DNA of 64,000 nt, taken from assembly GCF_016734905.1 (NCBI RefSeq), contig NZ_JAERPO010000002.1, forward strand, positions 453,524 to 517,523. The letters run 5' to 3'. Numbering within the stretch: position 1 is the stretch's first letter; every line of letters starts with the position of its first letter. This DNA is from Sphingopyxis jiangsuensis (GTDB lineage: Bacteria; Pseudomonadota; Alphaproteobacteria; Sphingomonadales; Sphingomonadaceae). This document shows, one piece after another, positions 54,676 through 64,000 of the stretch. The notes under the pieces were generated by a model. It was not told the DNA's origin. It searched no databases and worked only from the letters and a program-made list of their open reading frames with translations. A program made the position numbers and the translations under genes.

Positions 54676-54691
54676 TAGGCTCAGGACCCTA
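54676..54691. mobile_element. 12-bp MITE end footprint with TA duplication
   Basis: TA-GGCTCAGGACCC-TA lies inside a CTAG context. GGCTCAGGACCC equals the outer 12 bases of the MITE at 47742, and the flanks C and G restore the IS630-type target CTAG. This is what an excision or internal deletion of the same element family would leave. It touches the phhA stop codon (54689-54691). Confidence 0.6.
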
Positions 54692-55558
54692 GCTTTTCGC
54701 GAGGGCATACTCCTGCGTGCCGCGCGTGATCACCTGATCGCCGGGCAGGATGTCGGCAATCGGGATCGGCGGCAGCGCGGCGTTGGCGGCATAGATCGGC
54801 GCGAAATCGGTGTTCACCGTGACGTCGAGCAATTGGTCGAGGCTGTCGATCACGAAATAATTCTGCTGGAAATCGTCGATCCGGTAATCGGTGCGCATCA
54901 CGCGCGCGAGGTCGAAACCGATGCGGTTCGGGCTGTCCGAATCGAGCGCAAACACGCTTTCGGCATAGCTCGACACGATCCCGGCGCCATAGATGCGCAA
55001 CGAGCCGTCCTCGCGGATCAGCCCGAATTCGACCGTGTACCAATAAAGCCGCGCGAGCTGTTTCAATGCGTCGAATTGCAGGCTGCGCAGTCCGCCCTCG
55101 CCATAGGCGACCATATAGTCGGCGAAGACCGGGTCGGCGAGCATCGGGACATGGCCGAACACGTCGTGGAAGACGTCGGGTTCCTGCAGATAATCGAGCT
55201 GTTCGGGGGTCCGGATGAAATTGCCCGCCGGAAAGCGCCGGTTGGCAAGATGGTCGAAAAACACATCGTCGGGGACGAGTCCCGGCACCGCGACGACCTG
55301 CCACCCCGTCGCGTCCGTCAGCCGCGCGTTGAGTTCGCGATAATCGGGGATGCCGGGCTTTTCGAGGCGCAGCACGTCGATCCCGCGCAAGAAGGCCTGC
55401 GATGCGCGGCCGGGAAGCATCTCCGACTGGCGCGCGAAGAGCCGGTCCCACATCGCATGTTCGTCGGCGGTGAATGCGTCCCAATCCTGCGGAATCGTCC
55501 AGTCGGGCGCGGCGCCCGGCGGCGGAGTGTCGTGGACATGGGTGGCGGGATTCTTCAT
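54689..55558 (-). CDS. phhA: Phenylalanine 4-monooxygenase
   Basis: A 289-aa tetrahydrobiopterin-dependent hydroxylase that converts phenylalanine to tyrosine. The iron ligands are His131 and His136 in VFHDVFGHVPM and Glu177 in LYWYTVEFGL. The bacterial single-domain form lacks a regulatory domain. The stop codon lies in a MITE footprint, so the final residues may have been altered. No pterin dehydratase (phhB) is adjacent. Confidence 0.94.
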   Translation of the reverse strand: MKNPATHVHDTPPPGAAPDWTIPQDWDAFTADEHAMWDRLFARQSEMLPGRASQAFLRGIDVLRLEKPGIPDYRELNARLTDATGWQVVAVPGLVPDDVFFDHLANRRFPAGNFIRTPEQLDYLQEPDVFHDVFGHVPMLADPVFADYMVAYGEGGLRSLQFDALKQLARLYWYTVEFGLIREDGSLRIYGAGIVSSYAESVFALDSDSPNRIGFDLARVMRTDYRIDDFQQNYFVIDSLDQLLDVTVNTDFAPIYAANAALPPIPIADILPGDQVITRGTQEYALAKS

Positions 55559-55597
55559 ACCCGAAATCCTATCACATTATTGGTTTCAAGTGAAACC

Positions 55598-56218
55598 TTA
55601 GCCGCCGATCGGGACGATCTCTGTCGCCAGCCGCTCGACCTCGGCACGGTCGTGGCTGACATAGAGGATCGGCACGCGCAGCTCGTCGCGGATACGCTCG
55701 ATCACCGCCATGATCTCGCCGCGCCGCGCGGCGTCGAGCGAGGCGAGCGGTTCGTCGAGCAGCAGCAGTTCGGGGGCCGCGAGCAGCGCGCGCCCGATCG
55801 CGACGCGCTGCGCCTCGCCGCCCGACAGGCTTTGCGGCCAGCGATCGAGCAAATGGCCGATGCCGAGGAAGGCCAGCGCCTCGTCGAACCCCATCCAGCG
55901 GTTCGCGGGCGGCGCGAGGTCGTGGCCATAGAGGAGGTTCGCGCGCACGCGCCTGTGCGGAAAGAGACGCCCGTCCTGGAAGACATAGCCGACACGCCGC
56001 GCCTCCGGCGCCAGATCGATGCCGGGGCCGAACAGGGTGCGTTCGCCGATGCGGATGTGGCCGCGGTCGGGGCGGAGCAGCCCCGCGACCATGTTGAGGA
56101 TGCTCGTCTTGCCCGCGCCCGAGGGGCCGAACAGTGCGGTGAGCCCCGGTCCGGCGGTAAAGCGCGCAGCGATATTGCGCTCGCCGAGCCGCCTTTCGAC
56201 GTCAATATCAATCGCCAC
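55598..56218 (-). CDS. modC: Molybdate ABC transporter ATP-binding protein, short form
   Basis: A 206-aa ABC ATPase. Walker A is GPSGAGKT (31-38), the Q-loop is Q81, the signature is LSGGEAQR (131 on), and Walker B is LLLLDEPLASLD. It drives molybdate import with ModB. Full ModC proteins are about 350 aa because of a C-terminal TOBE/Mop domain that binds molybdate; that domain is missing here. It overlaps modB by 11 bases. Confidence 0.88.
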   Translation of the reverse strand: MAIDIDVERRLGERNIAARFTAGPGLTALFGPSGAGKTSILNMVAGLLRPDRGHIRIGERTLFGPGIDLAPEARRVGYVFQDGRLFPHRRVRANLLYGHDLAPPANRWMGFDEALAFLGIGHLLDRWPQSLSGGEAQRVAIGRALLAAPELLLLDEPLASLDAARRGEIMAVIERIRDELRVPILYVSHDRAEVERLATEIVPIGG

Positions 56219-56903
56219 GCCGCGCCCTTTCGCCGTGCGAGCGGCGCACGAGCCATTCGGAGAGGACGAGCGCGGCGAGCGAGAGCACGACCGACAGCAG
56301 CGCGAGCCGCGTCACCATCGCCTCGCCCCCCGGCACCTGCAGCGCCGAATAGATGGCGAGCGGAAGCGTCTGCGTTTCGCCGGGAATGTTCGAGACAAAG
56401 GTGATCGTCGCGCCGAACTCGCCGATCGAGCGCGCAAAGCCGAGGACGAGCGCGGCGAAAATGCCGGGGAGCGCGAGCGGCAGGCTGACGGTGCGGAAGG
56501 CGTGCCACCGCCCTGCGCCCAGCGTTCGCGCGGCGCCCTCGAGCCGGAGATCGATCGCCTCGATCGACAGCCGCATCGCGCGCACCATCAACGGCAGCGC
56601 CATGATCGCGGCGGCGAGCGCGGCGCCCGTCCAGCGGAAGATGAGGACGACGCCGAACCACTCCTCCAGCCAGCGCCCCACGGGGCCGGCAGGGCCGAAA
56701 GCGACGAGCAGCAGCCAGCCGGTGACGACGGGCGGCAACACGAGCGGCAGGTGGACGAGCGCATCGAGCAACACGCGCCCCGGAAAGCGCCAGCGCGCGA
56801 GTATCCACGCGAGCGCGAAGGCAAGCGGCAGGGTCAAGGCGACCGCGAGCGCACCGACGCGCAGCGACAGCGCGACAATCCCCCACAGTTCGGCGGACAT
56901 CAT
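56208..56903 (-). CDS. modB: Molybdate ABC transporter permease
   Basis: A 231-aa inner-membrane permease with about five to six helices. The EAA loop is EGAARTLGAGRWHAFRTVSLPLALPGI, and FARSIGEFGATITFVSNIPGETQTLPLAIY is typical of ModB. Two adjacent ATG codons (56903 and 56900) are possible starts, and a third in-frame start at 56930 overlaps modA. It is the middle gene of modABC. Confidence 0.92.
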   Translation of the reverse strand: MMSAELWGIVALSLRVGALAVALTLPLAFALAWILARWRFPGRVLLDALVHLPLVLPPVVTGWLLLVAFGPAGPVGRWLEEWFGVVLIFRWTGAALAAAIMALPLMVRAMRLSIEAIDLRLEGAARTLGAGRWHAFRTVSLPLALPGIFAALVLGFARSIGEFGATITFVSNIPGETQTLPLAIYSALQVPGGEAMVTRLALLSVVLSLAALVLSEWLVRRSHGERARRGD

Positions 56904-56910
56904 GCGCGGC

Positions 56911-57687
56911 CTAGGGCGCTGCAAAACCATGGCGCGCGAGGATCGCGCGGCCGTGGAGCGAGAGGAGGAAGGCGCGAAAGGCAGCGGCGTCGCGGTGGCG
57001 CGAGGCCTTCAATATCGCGACGGGATAGCGGATCGGCGGGTGGCTCGACGCGGGGAAGAGCGCGACCTGCCGCACGCGGCGCGAGGCGCGCGCGTCGGTC
57101 GCATAGACGATGCCGAGCGGCGCGGCGCGGCGCTCGACGAGCGCGAGCGCGGCGCGGACATTTTCGGCCGGGGCGAGCTTGGGCGCGACGCTGTCCCACA
57201 CACCATAATGGGCGAGCGCCGTCTTGGCGTAGCGCCCCGCGGGGACTGCGGCAGGGTCGGCGATCGCGAGCCGTCCGCTGCCGAGCGCGGCAGCGAGGGC
57301 GAAGCGCCGCTGGATCGCAATTTCGACCTTGCTCCCCGCAGGCGCGATGAGGACGAGGCGGTTGGCGGCGAGCGTCGCACGCGTTCCGCCGCGCAGCCGC
57401 CCGGCGCGCGCGAGCGCGTCCATCCACGCTTCGTCGGCCGAGACGAACAGGTCGGCGGGCGCCCCCGCCATCGCCTGCCGCGCGAGCGCCGACGATGCCG
57501 CGAAGGACAATAAGGGCCGCGCGTGCCCCCGCGCCGCCCAGGCGTCGGCCGCCTCGCCCAGCGCCCCTTGCAGGCTCGACGCCGCGAGCACGACCGGGCC
57601 GCGGTCGGCGGCGTGCGCCATCGCGCCTGCGAACAGTGCGGCAAGCATCAAGGCAAGGCGGGCGAAGCAGCGCATTTGTCCCGCCAT
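56911..57687 (-). CDS. modA: Molybdate ABC transporter substrate-binding protein
   Basis: A 258-aa periplasmic binding protein with a signal peptide (CFARLALMLAALFAGAMAHAA). VLAASSLQGAL, ASSALARQAMAGAPADLFVSAD and the oxyanion-binding Ser/Ala pattern fit ModA. The ATG at 57687 was used; one at 57675 is also possible. No ModE-type regulator or molybdate riboswitch was found upstream. Confidence 0.88.
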   Translation of the reverse strand: MAGQMRCFARLALMLAALFAGAMAHAADRGPVVLAASSLQGALGEAADAWAARGHARPLLSFAASSALARQAMAGAPADLFVSADEAWMDALARAGRLRGGTRATLAANRLVLIAPAGSKVEIAIQRRFALAAALGSGRLAIADPAAVPAGRYAKTALAHYGVWDSVAPKLAPAENVRAALALVERRAAPLGIVYATDARASRRVRQVALFPASSHPPIRYPVAILKASRHRDAAAFRAFLLSLHGRAILARHGFAAP

Positions 57688-57700
57688 AACGCGGTGCGGC

Positions 57701-59044
57701 TCAACCCGCCAGTCGGACCCCGAGCCACCTTGCCGCGCGCGGCAGGCGCGGGAGGAGCAAATTGTCGACGATCCACAGCAGGATCAGCGATGCGGCGAGC
57801 AGCGGGAGCAGCGCGGCGAGGAGCAGGACGATCGCCGCGACGCCCCTTGGCCGCGCCGGATCGCGCGGCGCGGGCGGCGCGCCGAGCGCATCGCCGGGCC
57901 TGCGCCGCCACCACATCAGGAAGCCGGTGACGCTGAGCAGTACGAGTGCGAGCGCGGTCGCGACGCCGACAAGCTGGTTCGCGAGGCCGAAGAGCTGCCC
58001 CTCGTGCCAGGCGATGCCGACGCCGACGATGCGGTCGACGACATGCTTGTCGGCGAAGCCGCTGCGCGACACTTCGATGCTGGTAACGGGGTCATAGCTG
58101 ACCTTGCGGACCCGCGGCCGGTTCTGCGTCAGGGTGGTCAGCGTCCAGACATTGCCGTTGGGCGGCCCGAACAGGTTGGGCGCGCCGGGCGGCTGGATGA
58201 TCGCCGGGGCGGGCATCGCCTCGCTCCGCGCGCGCATGACGATATAGGCGAGCGGCGCACGCGGCACGGGACCGGCGGGGGCGGCTTGTGCCATCGCGGC
58301 ATGGTCGTGCGCGGCGTGCGGATCGCCCCCGCCGCTTTTCCAGTCCTGCGTCCCCGCAACCCAGCCCATTTCAGCGCGCAGCGCGCGAAAGCCGCTCGCC
58401 CAGACGTCGGTCCACGGCAAGGCGGTGAGCAGCAGGACGAGCGCAAGCCCCGACACCCAGAATCCGGTCACGGAGTGCAGGTCGCGAAGCGCCGTGCGCG
58501 TGCCGAGCGCGAGGCGCGGCCAGGCGACGCCGGCGAGCCCCCGCCCGCGCGGCCACCAGAGGTAAAGGCCGGTGAGGATCATCACGATCGCCCAGTTCGC
58601 CGCAAGCTCGACGAGCAGACCGCCCGCGCGGCCGATCAGCAGGCTGCCGTGGACGCGCGACAGCCAGGCCGAAATCCGCGCATCGGGATCGGCCGCCCCG
58701 ATCACCTCCCCCCGCGGCGACACGGCGACGTCGCGCATGCCGCCCGACGGCAGGCCGAGATGGACTACCGCGGCGTCGCCGGGCGCTTCGGCGATGCGGT
58801 AATAGTGAAAGCTTGCGCCGGGAAAGGCCGCGAGCGCCGCCGCGACCTGCGCGTCGGCATCGACCGACCGCCCGGTGGGCAGCCCTCGCCATTCGCGTTC
58901 CTGCCAGCGATCGAGCTGCGGCTTGAAGAGATAGGCCGCGCCGGTGAGCGACAGCAGCAGGATGAAGGGGATGACGAACAGCCCGGCATAGAAATGCCAG
59001 CGCCAGATCGTGCGGTAGAGCGGTATCGGGCGGACGTCGGTCAT
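57701..59044 (-). CDS. PepSY-associated transmembrane protein
   Basis: A 447-aa inner-membrane protein with four or more helices and periplasmic PepSY-like regions. It opens with RTIWRWHFYAGLFVIPFILLLSLTGAAYLF, the family signature, and has LLIGRAGGLLVELAANWAIVMILTGLYLWWPRG and HSVTGFWVSGLALVLLLTALPW. His-rich HAAHDHAAMAQ lies in a loop and could bind metal. Such proteins often accompany TonB-dependent siderophore or metal receptors, and here it follows a broken receptor. Confidence 0.87.
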   Translation of the reverse strand: MTDVRPIPLYRTIWRWHFYAGLFVIPFILLLSLTGAAYLFKPQLDRWQEREWRGLPTGRSVDADAQVAAALAAFPGASFHYYRIAEAPGDAAVVHLGLPSGGMRDVAVSPRGEVIGAADPDARISAWLSRVHGSLLIGRAGGLLVELAANWAIVMILTGLYLWWPRGRGLAGVAWPRLALGTRTALRDLHSVTGFWVSGLALVLLLTALPWTDVWASGFRALRAEMGWVAGTQDWKSGGGDPHAAHDHAAMAQAAPAGPVPRAPLAYIVMRARSEAMPAPAIIQPPGAPNLFGPPNGNVWTLTTLTQNRPRVRKVSYDPVTSIEVSRSGFADKHVVDRIVGVGIAWHEGQLFGLANQLVGVATALALVLLSVTGFLMWWRRRPGDALGAPPAPRDPARPRGVAAIVLLLAALLPLLAASLILLWIVDNLLLPRLPRAARWLGVRLAG

Positions 59045-59058
59045 CGCCTTCGCTCCCC

Positions 59059-59379
59059 CTAGAAGCGCGCGCGCACGCCGGCCGAGACGGCGCGGCGCTC
59101 GACGGGGTAATAGATGGCCGATGCGTCGGTCACCGTGATCGCGGCGCCGATGTCGCCGATTGCCTTTTTGGCCGTGACGTTGCGAACATCGACGAAGGCA
59201 TCGACGCCCTCGGCAATTGTCGCGCCGCCGGTCACGCCGATGAGGGCATAGCCCGGCGTCGCGACGCGATTGCGATAGTCGGCGTAAGGGCCATCGGGCA
59301 CCCATTCGAGGTTGGGCGCGACGTGCAGCGCGGGGGCGAGCGCCAACAGCGGCGCCCGGCGGGTCATATAGTCTTTCAT
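59059..59379 (-). pseudogene. Remnant of a TonB-dependent receptor (C-terminal end only)
   Basis: About 106 codons are left. VAPNLEWVPDGPYADYRNRVATPGYALIG and VDAFVDVRNVTAKKAIGDI, ending VERRAVSAGVRARF with terminal Phe, match the last barrel strands of FecA-like receptors that are normally 650-750 aa. Upstream there is no plug domain; instead a palindromic repeat (59434-59511) and then the DUF2946 gene. The frame has an ATG (59379) but no signal peptide. I judge it a deletion remnant. The PepSY gene is 14 bases downstream. Confidence 0.8.
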
Positions 59380-59433
59380 TGAATGATCCTTCGCGGGAGA
59401 GCGAGTGCAGGCCGCATCGAGCGGCCGTCGTCT

Positions 59434-59511
59434 CGTCATCCCGGCGAAGGCCGGAATCTCGACCTGGCCTTGACATGCACCGGCGAGATCCCGGCCTTCG
59501 CCGGAATGACG
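59434..59511. repeat. Palindromic intergenic repeat, GGCGAAGGCC type
   Basis: The left part CGTCATCCCGGCGAAGGCCGG and its mirror at the right (CCGGCCTTCGCCGGAATGACG) form a long dyad with GATC-containing spacers. It sits exactly between the truncated receptor and the DUF2946 gene, so it may have been the recombination site for the deletion. Confidence 0.8.
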
Positions 59512-59513
59512 CT

Positions 59514-59906
59514 CTACGCGAAGCTGGGTGGGCCGGTACTCGGCGGGAGCGGCGAAGCGATGCCCGGCGCGAAGCCGAGCGATGCCGGGGTGGCAGGAAC
59601 CGCCGCGAAGCCCACCGGCGCGGCGGGAAGAACAGCCCCTTCGGGAAGCGGCGGGGCCGCCGCGAGCGCGCCCCACGGGCAATGCTGCTGCGCCTCACCC
59701 GCGTCATGGCCGCCGGCGCGCTCGATCGGGATGTCGATGGTGCCGCCGGGATTGGCAGGGTCCGAACAGATGCGGACGGTTATCGACCCGCTCGCATCGC
59801 TTTCGAGCATCCAGCCCGGCGCAGCGAGCATCCGCGCCGCGAGTGCGAACAGCACCGGCAGCAGAAGCAGGATGCCGGGACGGCGCAAGGCGGCGAGCAG
59901 GCTCAC
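59514..59906 (-). CDS. DUF2946 family small envelope protein
   Basis: A 130-aa protein with an N-terminal hydrophobic segment (PGILLLLPVLFALAARMLA) and the DUF2946 landmarks RICSDPANPG and QQHCPWGALAAAPPLP. The family commonly precedes TonB-dependent receptors of the copper or heme type. I chose a GTG at 59906, which gives the family start; the longer frame to 60002 is also open. Its usual downstream partner is the broken receptor gene. Confidence 0.75.
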   Translation of the reverse strand: MSLLAALRRPGILLLLPVLFALAARMLAAPGWMLESDASGSITVRICSDPANPGGTIDIPIERAGGHDAGEAQQHCPWGALAAAPPLPEGAVLPAAPVGFAAVPATPASLGFAPGIASPLPPSTGPPSFA

Positions 59907-60059
59907 GGCGCGCGCTTTATGGCGGACACGCACCGCTGGCAAGTCGTGGCCTTCCTTCCGTCGAAACCCCAAGGGCTTTGGTCGAGCGATGTTGGCTCCC
60001 ACCGGTTGAACCGCTGACGCTAATTGACTTCACTCGATGAAAAGAGGAATTTATCCGCC

Positions 60060-60917
60060 ATGTTCAGACCCCGTGTCGCGGTCGCCCTCGCGATCCTGAT
60101 ATCGCCCGTTCCGCTTCACGCCGCCCAATCGGACTGCCCCGACGTGCTCGACTATGCTGAATGGCAGGAATCGCGCGCGCAGCAATGGAATTTTCAATCC
60201 TCCGCGCTTTCCATCGTCGGAGCACGCCATTCGCGCGATCCGGCCGACGGCCAGTTTGCGGAGATTGATGCCGCGATCGAAGATTTTCGTCCAACTGTGG
60301 TTTTTTACGAGGGACCGGATCGCGGCATGGCCGCGACCGTGAGCGAAACGATCGCCGATTTCGGCGAGTCGGGCTTTTTGCGATATCTGGCGCGCGAACG
60401 CGGCGTCCCTGCCCGTTCGCTGGAGCCTTCCCCCGCGGATCAGATGAAGGAACTTCAAAGCCGGTTCCCCGTCCACGAGATTCTGTTGTTTTTCACTCTG
60501 CGCGAAGCGGTTCGCCTGCGGGACCGCGAAGGCCTGTCCGGAGCCAAGCTCGACGCGCGAATCGGTGCGCTTCTGGAAAGTATGAGGTCACTGGCCGCAG
60601 CCATAGGTCTAGATCAGTCCATCGGCAGCGTCGCCGACCTCCAGCAGCAATCCGAGCGGCTATGGCCGGGACGCCGGTGGCAGGACGCCGAGGCACGATG
60701 GTTCTCGCCAACCGCCGATGACGAGGAAACCGGCGGCGTTGTAATGGGAGCGATCAATCGCGCCGACAGCAGCATTCGCGACCGCCACTTTGTGCGACTG
60801 TTGGCCGAAGCGGTGCGGGCGGGCGAGAGGCCGTTTGTCGTCGTCGGGCGTAACCATGTGCCGATGATCGCGCCGGCGCTAACCTGTGCGGTCGGCATGA
60901 CAGCGGGCGAACGATAG
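60060..60917 (+). CDS. Exported TraB/Tiki-like protein, unknown
   Basis: A 285-aa protein with a signal peptide (VAVALAILISPVPLHAAQ). Its core has SIVGARHSRDPADG (a GxxH-type element), VVFYEGPDRG, LEPSPADQMKEL and a late VVVGRNHVPMI, which together resemble the TraB/Tiki/EreA-like superfamily that carries a GxxH and paired Glu/His metal-like site. The reaction is unknown. The ATG at 60060 follows AAAGAGGAAT. Confidence 0.65.
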   Translation: MFRPRVAVALAILISPVPLHAAQSDCPDVLDYAEWQESRAQQWNFQSSALSIVGARHSRDPADGQFAEIDAAIEDFRPTVVFYEGPDRGMAATVSETIADFGESGFLRYLARERGVPARSLEPSPADQMKELQSRFPVHEILLFFTLREAVRLRDREGLSGAKLDARIGALLESMRSLAAAIGLDQSIGSVADLQQQSERLWPGRRWQDAEARWFSPTADDEETGGVVMGAINRADSSIRDRHFVRLLAEAVRAGERPFVVVGRNHVPMIAPALTCAVGMTAGER

Positions 60918-60938
60918 GCACCGGCATCGCTCGCCTGC

Positions 60939-63827
<2,889 letters not shown>

Positions 63828-63831
<4 letters not shown>

Positions 63832-64000
63832 GCCGCCACCTCCAGCAACCGCTCCGCCTGCGCCCGTGCCTCTTCCGTCACTTCGGCGCCCGACAGCATG
63901 CGCGCGATTTCCTCGCGGCGGCCGGCTTCGTCGAGCGCGTGGACGCTCGTGCGCGTGACCGTTCCTTCGCTCGATTTGGCGATGACGAAATGCGCCGCGC
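63828..64000 (-). CDS. recN: DNA repair protein RecN, C-terminal end (partial)
   Basis: The last 57 codons or so. ARHFVIAKSSEGTVTRTSVHALDEAGRREEIARMLSGAEVTEEARAQAERLL matches the end of RecN, an SMC-like double-strand break repair ATPase. The gene continues beyond the right edge. Its stop overlaps the GNAT start as GTGA. Confidence 0.85.

Noticed and set aside
54542-56404. A 620-codon plus-strand frame across phhA and modC.
   Set aside because: Both genes on the minus strand carry full catalytic motifs. The frame has no family features.

Overview
The window is GC-rich chromosomal DNA from an alphaproteobacterium, most probably a sphingomonad close to Sphingopyxis. I infer this from the gene set (CrtZ-type carotenoid hydroxylase, TonB-dependent receptors, a complete T2SS, DUF1295/PlsC, DUF2946-receptor-PepSY, and GntA-like plus DUF1989 genes) and from the codon bias. 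No species can be named from sequence alone. There is one tRNA, no rRNA, no CRISPR array, no phage and no intact transposase gene.

Layout. 1-138: 3' end of pal. 125-12049 (minus): a complete type II secretion operon, gspC-D-E-F-G-H-I-J-K-L-M-N-O, mostly with ATGA-type overlaps. 12215-16573 (minus): a surface-type lipoprotein followed by a large TonB-dependent receptor. Both minus-strand units begin with tandem 11-bp repeats that match the PhoB box, at 12107-12139 and 16680-16741, and each is followed by the same 8-nt spacer and CCTAG. I read this as one phosphate-starvation regulon: lipoprotein, outer-membrane receptor and secretion machine, comparable to the ElpS/T2SS locus of Caulobacter. 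This is the main find of the window.

16875-34824: tRNA-Leu(GAG); an acyltransferase/DUF1295 cluster; an exported M20 peptidase; parC; a GGDEF-EAL protein; cca with a NUDIX gene and DUF1285; HAD and DUF2855; an SMP-30 lactonase; a 2OG-Fe oxygenase-like gene; a semialdehyde dehydrogenase; a pteridine-reductase-like SDR with folB; and a GNAT. 33931-44998: LysR divergent from scoAB, a serine hydrolase, an NAD epimerase, a GST, crtZ, and leuC-MBL hydrolase-leuD followed by a quinone oxidoreductase and DUF167.

45041-55558: sdhCDA without an adjacent sdhB; a 264-bp MITE in the sdhC upstream region; a two-gene GntA-like/DUF1989 operon; ald divergent from an Lrp regulator; a soluble globin-like chemoreceptor; an SDR with prmA; and phhA, whose stop codon lies in a 12-bp footprint of the same MITE family. 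55598-64000: modABC; a damaged DUF2946-TonB receptor-PepSY cassette; a TraB/Tiki-like exported protein; and ligA, GNAT and recN (partial).

Small repeats are scattered between genes. These are palindromic CCCGGACTTGATCCGGG-type units and CCCCTCCCGC hairpins that probably act as terminators.
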